Positions 55,685 to 64,000 of a stretch of 64,000 nucleotides of DNA are shown one piece after another. A model generated the notes under the pieces. That model was not told where the DNA came from. It worked only from the letters and a program-made list of their open reading frames with translations, and made no database searches. This stretch comes from Lamellibrachia columna (taxonomy: Eukaryota > Annelida > Polychaeta > Sabellida > Siboglinidae). The stretch lies in contig OY759267.1 in the NCBI GenBank assembly GCA_963662155.1, positions 364,501-428,500 on the forward strand, read 5' to 3'. The stretch's first letter is position 1. Each line of letters starts with the position of its first letter. A program made the translations under genes and the position numbers.

Positions 55685-56449
55685 CTGTAGTGTGTGTGGG
55701 ACATGTGCTGAAGGGGTCGGCAAGTTACAGTGTTATCATCAACTGATTGTAATCAGTAATTTTAGGAAGGACACGGTTACAATACTACCATTGAAAAAGT
55801 TTACATTTGTTATATTCACTGAAGTGATACTGAGAGAGACAATGTATTACGTTCAACTCTAGTCAATGATCTAGTCTAGTCAGGATGAAAACCAAGTATT
55901 ACATGTATTTGCTAGATTTTTCTTGTTTTGTGGAGTTTCTTTTCTAAAAATTTTTTATATTCAGTTGAGATTCTTTGAAATCAAAAGCAGACAAATAAGA
56001 AATTTTTGTTTTTGTATTATTGTGAGAATATGGTTGTGGACATGGATTGAGGTAGATTAACACAACATTTTAACGAAAGTATCGGGCTAGTGAAAATTCC
56101 TGCGGGATAGTAGATTGCATAATCCACTAGCCCGGCGGGCTAGTAGAATTGTTTTTAATTCAGCAGGCCTGCAGTCCTCAACTTGGGCTGTAGAGCTATT
56201 ACTGGTTGCCTCAAACCAACGCGAGTGGACGACCTTTAACTGCTATGGGGTATTTCTCCACCATTGATGAGAAGGGCATCCTTCACATAAATAGAGAGAA
56301 CCAAGCAGGAAAGTGACCCTCACCACCCCCTGAGCCAGCACCCAAGAGGTTGAATCCAGGAATAGATGCCTTCATTTTGTTAAGTCCCTGGATGGTAAAC
56401 CACACAGCTGCAGAATAGATGATTGGTCAACACATCTGCAGTCAAAGTG

Positions 56450-56708
56450 TCTCATGACCCGGATGAGTCCCTGTCAAAAGGAGCTAGAGAGCCGTGGCCA
56501 ACCTGACAGTGTCTCAACTGCCTTAGGACTGGTGTTGGGTGCTGCAGACACTTGATGCAGAAGAGGGAGTATAGCCAGAATGCCAACATTAAATGTGACT
56601 GTGGAGAGGACTCCCAAACGATGGAACATCTGATAGAATGCCCCCTCCTACCAGAACCCAGCAGACCATACGACTTGGCAGTGTACAACTCCTGTTCCAG
56701 AGCCTGTG
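56450..56708 (+). pseudogene. LINE ORF2 C-terminal zinc-knuckle relic
   Basis: In one frame it reads PWPT, a TGA where arginine is expected, CLNCLRTGVG, then REYSQNANIKCDCGEDSQT, MEHLIECPLL and PYDLAVYNS before TAG. C-x-CG-x4-QT-x-x-H-x4-C is the C-terminal zinc motif of several LINE ORF2 proteins. The TGA again fits a CpG decay change. Nothing supportable follows until 57767. Confidence 0.65.
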
Positions 56709-57766
56709 TGCTGTAGTGGTGAAAAAAAGTGTAGTGACACGAGAAGTGGGCTTATATGAGAGCGCGGGAAATGGAGATGATACAAAATGAAGCTGAATCC
56801 TAGGTTGGTTTTGTTTAGCATTCCATCATGAATGACACGGCCTGCCACCAGGTGGAGAAAGAAGTCATCGATGACGTGGCAAATGAAGACAACGAGAACG
56901 ATGGTGATAGTTGACAAATAAATGGACACACAGCACCTCGTAGTAATGTGAACATATTGATAAACTGTCACAACAATATGCACCAAACACATTACAAGAC
57001 GGCTGACATTTTGTCAGTAGATGAGCAGTGAATTATGGGATTGATAGGCTACAGTTTGTATGCTGCACCTGCGACATTCATTATACATGACTGTACATGA
57101 TGGGACACTTACTTGTATGTGACGCGCTGTGACAGGCTAAACTTGTTTCGTATTGCCAAGCTGTCGATGGCACGAATCAAAGGTTTACATAGATGCATCT
57201 TGCTGATCTGGTGATGATAAAAAACATGCATCTAAGTTCCAAAAATCATGATGTCTTTAAATAATAAAATAAACATTTATTTAATTTGACCTATGTAAAT
57301 AAATTTTCTTAATTAATTTTTTTTTGTGTAGATAAGTTTCAATGTATCAGAATTTCTAAAACGGCATCAGGTTTTAACACGCAACTGTTATTATGTGATA
57401 ACAAAACATAATTTGTTTGCTATGTTATTACAGTGTAGTAGTGAAATACAAATAAGTTGAATAGCCGTACCTTGAAGTAAATCTTAAAGAGATGGTTGAC
57501 AAGATTAAACATACCCCATTTCTTTGTAAATTCCACAGAAGCTCAAATAAGACAGACATTACACTACACTGAGCCGCTTAGAAAATGTTCGGCAAGTAGG
57601 ACCTACGTATAAGGTTAGTACATGCAACAAGTTCTGTGCGTGCATGCGTGCGTTCGACTTGAAATCGTCAAGTGATTACACAGATTGCCTAACCCTTTAG
57701 TTTTGATGTGCTGTTGAGTTTGGATTCCTCAGAATCTTGGTGCTGTACAAGTTTCACTGTATAACC

Positions 57767-59640
57767 CTAGGCTAGCGCTGCCGATCGCCAATTGCGCCAT
57801 AGGCGAAACGGTTTCCCATTTGGCGAAAGGAAAAAACTCTTCGCCAATTTGGTGAAACGCTTTTACGGCCACGTTAATGGCACACTGTCGTGTAATCATA
57901 GCTACCCGCCACCCGTGAAATTGTTTTCGTGCCCCCTAATCTACCATTGCCCGGCGATAAGCCAATGATTTAAACGCTCTCGGTGAAAGTTTGCGTCCCG
58001 CTGGGCAGCATGCGGGGAAGTTACAAAATAATAATAGTATAACCTGTCAAATGTGGGAGCTCAATTCCTCGCAGTTTTTCAATTTGTTATCGATTAATAT
58101 GATTCGTAAATGTACTTCGGCGGGCGATGATCGCGGAAAGAAACGACAGAAGACGACGCAGCCACGTTTGAACAACGCGGACTGGTTCATACGTTTTGCG
58201 TGGCTTATTCACGATAACAAAAGCATCGTCTTTCGCTGCAAAGTTTGCGTGCATGCGAAAGCAAAGAACGTGTTTGTCACCGGGAAGGACTGCGCCAAGT
58301 CCAAGAAGGACAACTTGGCAAAACACGAGATATCTGCCGACCACCGGAGATTGACGTTGCTGCCAAAACGCCAGATGGACTTCGTGACTGTGAATGATCA
58401 CGCCAAGTCAGCGATTATTGCCAATATGCGGACCGTGTTGACGCAAGCGAAGCACTGTCAGTAAGAATGCTTTCATACAAGGAAGCCTTCAAGATCTGGA
58501 CGCTGAAGGAGCAGCGTCCCGGATTTACTGGTTTAGTGAAACGGGTGGACTCGCAGAGACCAGAGTAGTGGTGGTGGACACTTGGGGCGACACTTGTATG
58601 GTGACGTTCTCTGTGTTGGAGATTTGCAATGTGTGATCGATTTTCTTGTTTTATATTCATGATTAAACATTGTTCTATTAATTTATATTGGTGTTATGTT
58701 TTCTTGTGACTATCTATATGTTTAATATACATATATTACGTTTATATATGTTGTATATTAGCTAGGCCTAGTAAAACAATAAACTAGTTTCTCGTCCGGA
58801 CTTTTTTTTATTTACTATTGATGATTTTTTTGCTATTAGTTTCGAAGATGGCCGCAATGTCTTAGATGCTCACCGTGGTTGATTAATAGACAAGCTGTAG
58901 TTTTCTCGATGCAATATAGAACATGCCGATGATGTATATTACTATATAGCCTGCCATTCCATTATTAAATACATTACTTTTCAGCGGAATGGCAGATAAA
59001 TATAAACATTTACATAAATGTAACATGGCACATACCTGTTACACCGGAAAACTACTTAAATTTACTAGAAACAAACAAGAAGCAAACACAATGTTGAATG
59101 TATTTATGAATGTCATGTGTAGGTTTGGCCATGGTTTCATTAGTTTGTATCACAGGAATACAACTGAATGGCATTTATATTGATTGAGACAGGTATTATG
59201 TAAATGAGTCTGCATAAAGATTATTTAATGCAAGGCATCATCATTCGAATCTTATTTTAGACTCTGTAGAATGCACATACATCCCTACACCTTGTATAAT
59301 GAATAACGAGTCAACTGAAAGAGTATAACAGTACTTCGTACAGCAAATTTTGGACAAAGATTTCTTCACAGAACCGAAAAAAAACTTTAAAAAATAATCT
59401 TATTTTTCAATAGTAAATAAAAAAGGAGGCGTAAACAAAACAGGAAGTGGGCGGGGACAAGAAACTAATTTTTTTTACTAGGCCTTATTACTACATTATT
59501 TTATGTCTTTTTTTGCATTTTGACGTTTTGCCATCTTAGTGTCTACTAAAAAAATGGCTAAACAAAATCTCATTTGGCTAAACAAATTTGACCCTTTAAC
59601 CAAATTGGCTAAACAGATTTTAGGCCCAGCGCTAGCCTAG
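57767..59640 (+). mobile_element. hAT-type DNA transposon, non-autonomous, with 14-bp TIRs
   Basis: CTAGGCTAGCGCTG (57767-57780) is exactly complementary to CAGCGCTAGCCTAG (59627-59640). The flanks GTATAACC (57759-57766) and GTTAAACC (59641-59648) match at 6 of 8 positions, as an aged 8-base hAT duplication. Subterminal motifs ATTTGGC(G/T)AAA recur near both ends. Inside is only the N-terminal zinc-finger part of a hAT-like protein, so it cannot transpose itself. Confidence 0.75.
58099..58464 (+). CDS. hAT/ZNF862-like N-terminal zinc-finger protein, truncated
   Basis: From ATG 58099 (earlier in-frame ATG at 58051) a 121-codon frame encodes a basic start (RGKKRQKTTQPR), then WFIRFAWLIHDNKSIVFRCK, VCVHAKAKNVFVTGKDCAK and DNLAKHEISADHR. 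The C-x-x-C ... G ... L-x-x-H-x4-H pattern is the TTF/BED-like finger at the start of ZNF862/hAT-related proteins. The catalytic DDE and dimerisation regions are absent; the ORF ends at TAA 58462-58464. It is central in the TIR-bounded element, so it is the element's own truncated transposase. Confidence 0.6.
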   Translation: MIRKCTSAGDDRGKKRQKTTQPRLNNADWFIRFAWLIHDNKSIVFRCKVCVHAKAKNVFVTGKDCAKSKKDNLAKHEISADHRRLTLLPKRQMDFVTVNDHAKSAIIANMRTVLTQAKHCQ

Positions 59641-59966
59641 GTTAAACCTAATTGACTTCTTATACATACATTTATAAGCTGCAAAGATACAGTAGTGTAT
59701 TTAGTGTATGGTCCCCTCTTTTGGCTTAAATTCTTTTATTCTTTCCACATGTTTTTGTTGCACCACTACATGTTAGCATGGTAAACTAGTGGGTGACTAA
59801 GTCTGGCCCCCATGCGAGATCCTAGATATGCCACTGAACATATAGATACACAGATACAGCAAAAATGTCATACAATCACAAAACACACGTATGTATACCT
59901 TTATATTTGTATTTTATATACATAGGATTACAAATTATTTTAATGCATTACAGAATTTAACAAGAT

Positions 59967-60893
59967 TTAACAAGATTTGCCATCCAAGCCAAAGGCCCAG
60001 ATGGCAAGTGGACAAGGAAGCCATTGGCTTATCGAGAGTCCAACAATGTTCATATACTTATAACCCGCCCTCCTGAGATATGTGTCAACCTTGTTTTTAA
60101 ACATATTCACGCTTCTAGCAGTTACACAATCTGTAGACAATTTGTTCCATTCATTTATTGTCCTCTGTGAGAACGAGTGCTTCCTGATGTCCAATCTACA
60201 TTGATCCTTTACTAATTTTACCTCATGTCCTCTAGTTCTGCTATCCTTCTTGAGTGAGAAAAACATATTTCTATCAATATTTTCATACCCATTCAATATC
60301 TTAAAAACTTCAATCTGATCTCCTCTTAACCTCCTTGTCTCTAGAGTTGTTAAACCACATTCTTTCAGGCGTTCTTCATAACTAAGGTCTCTCAGTTCTG
60401 GAATCATTTTAGTTGCTCTCCTTTGTATGCGTTCAAGCGTATCTATATCCTTCTTACGATATGGTCTCCATGCTTGTATACAGTATTCTAAATGAGGTCT
60501 AACTATTGCTTTATAAAGAGGTATAATTAACTTTTTTCCCTTGTATGTTATGTTTCTTCTAATCAATCCAAGAATTTGATTACCCTTTGAAGCTGCAATA
60601 CCACACTGCTCTGAAACTTTCATATCAGCGCTCATTGTAACTCCTAAGTCCTTTTCTTTTACAGTAGAACCCAGAATAGTATCTCCCATTTTATAGTTTA
60701 CATTCAAGTTCCCATGTCCTGTATGTAGGCATTTACATTTCCCAAAATTGAACAACATCTGCCATTTCTCAGACAATTTCACTAATCTGTCTAGATCGTT
60801 TTGTAAATGTTGTTTATCACCATCAGTATTAACCTTTCTAAACAGTTTTGTGTCATCGGCAAAGTTCAGTACGTTACTTGTCGTCCAAGTCAT
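59967..60893 (-). pseudogene. CR1 ORF2, RT fingers-thumb and C-terminal part
   Basis: 308 codons from the catalytic FADD block (NFADDTKLF) to the stop, including KEKDLGVTMSADMKVSEQC, RRATKMIPELRDLSYEERL, LETRRLRGDQIEVFKILNGY and FSQRTINEWNKL. This is the longest intact C-terminal CR1 frame in the window and serves as reference for the fragments at 31.7, 33.5 and 36 kb. Confidence 0.88.
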
Positions 60894-61674
60894 TGATATA
60901 AATTAAGAATAATATAGGTCCTAATACTGATCCTTGAGGTACCCCACTCAAAACCGATTTCCAATTTGAAACTTCTCCATCTACTACAACTCGTTGTCTT
61001 CTGTCAGTCAGCCATTGTTCTATCCAGTCAGTTATGCTATCCCCGATACCATGGGCTTTTAATTTAAGTAGTAATCTTTGATGTGGCACTTTGTCAAAAG
61101 CTTTCTGAAAATCTAAGTAGATAATATCTACTGGCGATCCCACGTCTATCCACTTAGTGATTTCTTCCAAAAAACATAACATATTTGTTAAGCATGACCT
61201 CGCTTTAAGGAATCCATGTTGAGATGAATTTAATAGTTTATGCTTAACGAGGAAGTCCACCATATGGTCTTTAATTAACCTTTCTAATAATTTACAAATC
61301 ACTGACGTTAAACTCACTGGTCTGTAATTCTCTGACTTATTTCTCGAACCCTTTTTAAATAATGGTATGATGTTTGCTTCTTTCCATTCAAACGTAACAA
61401 CTCCCTCTTTTAATGACAAGTTGAATACTCTTGCAAGTGGTATACTGATTTGTTCTACTCTTTCCATTAGTAATTTTGGAGGAATCCCATCCACTCCCGG
61501 TGATTTGTTATCCTTCATTGCCTTTATTTTCTTAGCTACCAATTCTGGAGTTACAACTAACGGACCTAAATAGTCAGATTTAGCCTCCTGAAATTTAGCA
61601 TCAGCAACTGGTAATGAACTAATATCTTCTTTGGTAAACACTGAACTGAAGTAACCATTTAGGTCTTCCGCCAT
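60874..61674 (-). pseudogene. CR1 ORF2, RT palm N-terminal part
   Basis: 266 codons from [17 protein letters not shown] to YINDLDD, covering RT motifs up to GVPQGS. A small shift at about 60890 separates it from the FADD frame. One change relative to the 35-kb copy is RSQR to RRQR in the LTDR block. Confidence 0.88.
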
Positions 61675-63429
61675 TAAAAACCCGTGATATTATATTTCCA
61701 GCACTGTCTTCTAGAGGTCCAACCTTGTCTTGTACGTTTTGTTTACTCCTGACATATGCATAAAAACTCTTGCTGTCATTTTTTATGTTACATGCTAGTT
61801 TTTGCTCATAGCTTCTTTTAGATTGTCTGATTTCAGTTGTAGCTGCATTAAGTGCCTCTTTGTAATTTGCATAGTCTTCTTCCTTTCTGGTACGCCTATA
61901 AACCCTCCACATAGTTTGTTTTAACACTATTTTTCTAATAGCCTCTTTTGATAAGTGTTTCTTTCTACACCGTTTTCCTTGTTTTTGGAAGGGAACAAAT
62001 TTATCGATGATGCTCTCAATTTCATATTTTAGAATATTCCAACATTCAATTGCGATCTTGTTCATCAGCATGTTATTCCAATCTAGCTTTGCTAAGTATT
62101 TCTCATATCTTTGTAGTTACCTTTGTGGAAGTTTCTCTTGTACGTTTTCTTATTTTTACTTTCTGATTTTACATTGATGTCAAAATGTATTTGATTATGG
62201 TCACTGTTACCCAATGGTTCAAATATTTTTACATTGTCCACTAATTTTTTTTTTGATGACAAAACTATATCTAATACATTTTCTCCCCTGGTTGGTTCTA
62301 GCAAGTGCCGAGTAAGAAAGCTATCCTGGATTAAACATAGAAATTGTTGGTCCTCAATCCCTGTGCTCTCTAGAGAATTCCATTGTATGTGTCCATGGTT
62401 AAAATCTCCCATTATGATACATTCCCCTTTACTAACTTCCTTTATAGCGTTTTTATTTTTGTGTTGTCCTCTTCATTTATGTTTGGACTTCGGTAAACTA
62501 ATCCAATAGTTAATTTTGAATTTCCTGAAACAATTTTGCACCAAACAGCTTCATCACAATCTGCTTCCCTTTCTAGTTTTATTTCATAAGCCTGAATAGA
62601 TTCTTTAACATATAAAATAACTCCCCCGCCCCTTCTTCCTATTCGATCTTTCCTAAACATTACATATCCTGTCAGTCCTAATTCAGCATCTGTTATATCT
62701 ATGTTGGCCCATGATTAAGTTATACCAATTATGTGAGGGTCAATATCTTCTACCATAATGTTTAATTCGTTTTTCTTATTTACTATGCTCCTTGCATTTA
62801 AACATACGCATCTATAACCTTTTTCAGAGATGTTTTTCGGATGATTTAATATTGGTTTATCTGTGCTAGTGGCCTCTTGTTCTGCTTGAGACACCTCTAG
62901 ATAACCCCCCTGCACTTCTAGTTTAAACAATGTTTACTTCTAAAAATATTTGTCATTGTACCCAAGTCACTATCTACTGCTGCTGAAAGTTTGTCCGCGA
63001 ATACTGCCGCCCCCTTTCCACTTAGATGAAGCCCATCCTTCATGTACATATCAGCCCTCCCAACAAAACTTCCCCATAAATCCAACTTCCTCTTCCCTAC
63101 ATAGCTTCTGGACTAACATGTTAATTGCCATCCCCCGACAATTTCGATATTTGTGACCCCTCCTGCCCATTACAGGTAAAATCCCTGACAGTATTACCTG
63201 CTCAACCCGCGTTCACTAAGGCAAGTTACAAACACTTAAAGAATCCTGCTACATCGTACCTGTGGCACTCACACTGTGACTCCGGCTTCTTCAGTTGGAG
63301 ATGTCTACTGGCCACGTGCAGATGTCTCAGCCACATTTCCTGCAAGACGAACGTGTCTTATAGGGTTTTCTTTACTGCAATGTCTAGACATGTCATAAAC
63401 ATATGAAATATTCAGGGCATCATATTTGA

Positions 63430-63530
63430 GGCGAGCGATCGTTCTCGCTCCCTATCGCTCGCGCAAATCAGTAATCAGGGAGCGATTTATCGCTCGCGTC
63501 AATTGTTAAAATCGCTCGCTGCCTGCAAGT
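63430..63530. repeat. Cluster of CGCTCG-type direct and inverted short repeats
   Basis: ATCGCTCGC occurs three times and its complement GCGAGCGAT once within 100 bases (near 63434, 63458, 63493, 63515), with GGGAGCGAT variants. It is CpG-rich and immediately upstream of the promoter region. Confidence 0.6.
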
Positions 63531-63604
63531 GTTCGTCTTGACAAGTAGTTTCTTGAGTATTAGATTCACTAGGAAAGTCTAACCTCTTTTAGGCATATCA
63601 AGTT

Positions 63605-63618
63605 CCGCTAGATGGCGT
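63605..63618 (+). promoter_or_regulatory. CTCF-like motif
   Basis: CCGCTAGATGGCGT matches CCASYAGRKGGCRS at 12-13 of 14 positions, about 220 bases upstream of the start codon of the right-edge gene. Confidence 0.45.
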
Positions 63619-63697
63619 CACTTTTTCGTTGTCGACAAAAATAGCGTCGTTTTGTGTCCCATATTTGGTACGAAGGCGTGACGCTCGCGTCACATGG

Positions 63698-63800
63698 TCG
63701 CGGGAAAAGCCAAAATACTCGGTATGCAAATGACGTGGCCGAGTTTGTTTACCTTTATATCGACCAATCAATGTCTTCTTTACATTATGGGCGCGGGAAA
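63698..63800 (+). promoter_or_regulatory. Compact promoter with octamer, CCAAT and two E2F-like sites
   Basis: TCGCGGGAAAAG (63698-63709) and GCGCGGGAAA (63791-63800) match the E2F site TTTSSCGC in reverse. ATGCAAAT (63724-63731) is a perfect octamer, followed by a CRE-like TGACGTGG. ACCAATCA (63763-63770) holds a CCAAT box. This set is typical of cell-cycle or DNA-replication genes. No clear TATA box, except TTTATATC at about 63753-63760. Confidence 0.55.
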
Positions 63801-63828
63801 TTTTTCGTTCCTACACTTTTGTGACTGT

Positions 63829-64000
63829 ATGAAGGTGAGTAAATTTTGTTTTGCTTAAACTTGTTAAAAAGTATATATAATATAAAGAATTTTATAGGAA
63901 TAAAAAGAACAGTACAATAATTACTTAGCTTTAAAATGATGTGCATTTTATTGCAGTGCACAACTGCCGTTTTTCAGAAAAACGTGGGCAACATGACCCG
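63829..64000 (+). CDS. First exons of a gene leaving the right edge
   Basis: ATG 63829 gives two codons (MK) before a strong donor, AAG|GTGAGTAAA, at 63835. The intron ends at tgcattttattgcag (63956) and the next exon begins TGCACAACTGCC, open to the window end. In the ATG frame it reads KCTTAVFQKNVGNMT. The product cannot be identified from so little. The upstream E2F/CCAAT promoter suggests proliferation-linked expression. Confidence 0.4.

Larger units (their letters stand above)
59960..63208 (-). mobile_element. CR1-type LINE, nearly complete ORF2 and end of ORF1
   Basis: Reading the minus strand: ORF1 end with GLWGSFVGRADMYMKDGLHLS (esterase Asp-His block) to TAG at 62920-62918; ORF2 endonuclease 62930-62092 with CLNARSIVNKKNEL, GGGVILYVKE, GLVYRSPN, IIMGDFNHGHIQW and NSDHNQIHF; linker; RT 61674-60874 with [32 protein letters not shown] and [17 protein letters not shown]; then after a frameshift 60893-59967 with LNFADDTKLF and VRPHLEYC. 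About five lesions (TAA near 62717, shifts near 62440, 62100, 61680 and 60890). Two AAATCTTGTT units form the 3' end. It is truncated at about 63208. Confidence 0.9.

Noticed and set aside
56126..56144. 9-bp inverted repeat ACTAGCCCG/CGGGCTAGT
   Set aside because: Too short and without a neighbouring gene or element to interpret as a terminator or TIR.

Overview
This is animal nuclear DNA, most likely from a marine invertebrate (a lophotrochozoan or cephalochordate fits; the species cannot be named from sequence alone). The evidence is GT-AG introns, AATAAA/ATTAAA signals, a TTAGGG-type telomeric motif, a diverse set of APE-type LINEs (one with a CR1-style esterase ORF1), a DIRS/Ngaro relic, an env-bearing LTR element, a hAT element and many minisatellites. 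No tRNA, rRNA or CRISPR array was seen.

Left end (1-4.8 kb): a CpG-rich island unlike the AT-rich remainder. On the minus strand it holds a stand-alone RPA1-type zinc-finger/OB-fold reading frame with neighbouring acidic frames, and a NADAR (YbiA-like ADP-ribosyl-guanine hydrolase family) gene whose 5' part is tandemly duplicated. On the plus strand there is a well-formed two-exon gene of unknown function (TATA box, intron, ATTAAA). This divergent cluster is the best candidate here for an undescribed system acting on nucleic-acid ADP-ribosylation or single-stranded DNA. Two CTCF-like motifs lie just beyond it.

5-16 kb: repeats and arrays (73-bp, 39-bp, 45-bp and 17-bp minisatellites, TA and CA microsatellites, a 320-bp dispersed direct repeat), then a multi-exon zinc-finger gene relic (14.9-16.7 kb).

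16.7-25 kb: the last three coding exons of a HELQ-like helicase with an in-frame TGA in the middle exon. The 7.1-kb intron holds a LINE that is itself interrupted by a second LINE whose ORF1 and ORF2 overlap as TAATG.

25-44 kb: a receptor-tyrosine-kinase tail fragment, then a succession of broken LINEs, a perfect 35-bp hairpin, an 18-bp minisatellite, an inverted CR1 pair whose ORF1 (SGNH esterase) C-terminus has expanded into a 25-copy 51-bp minisatellite, a Ty3/gypsy integrase relic, and a young 5'-truncated LINE with a 12-bp target-site duplication.

43-49 kb: a Ngaro/DIRS-like relic (RT piece plus SGNH-hydrolase ORF) interrupted by a complete-ended LTR retrotransposon (two LTRs, GTAT duplication, gag and env-like relics, no recognisable pol).

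49-64 kb: more LINE relics, a second 18-bp array, a 1.87-kb hAT element with 14-bp inverted ends, a nearly full-length CR1 on the minus strand, and finally a compact promoter (octamer, CCAAT, two E2F-like sites) driving the first exon of a gene that leaves the right edge.

No host gene is complete in the window except possibly the two small genes at the left end. The rest is a nested record of transposition and tandem-array growth.
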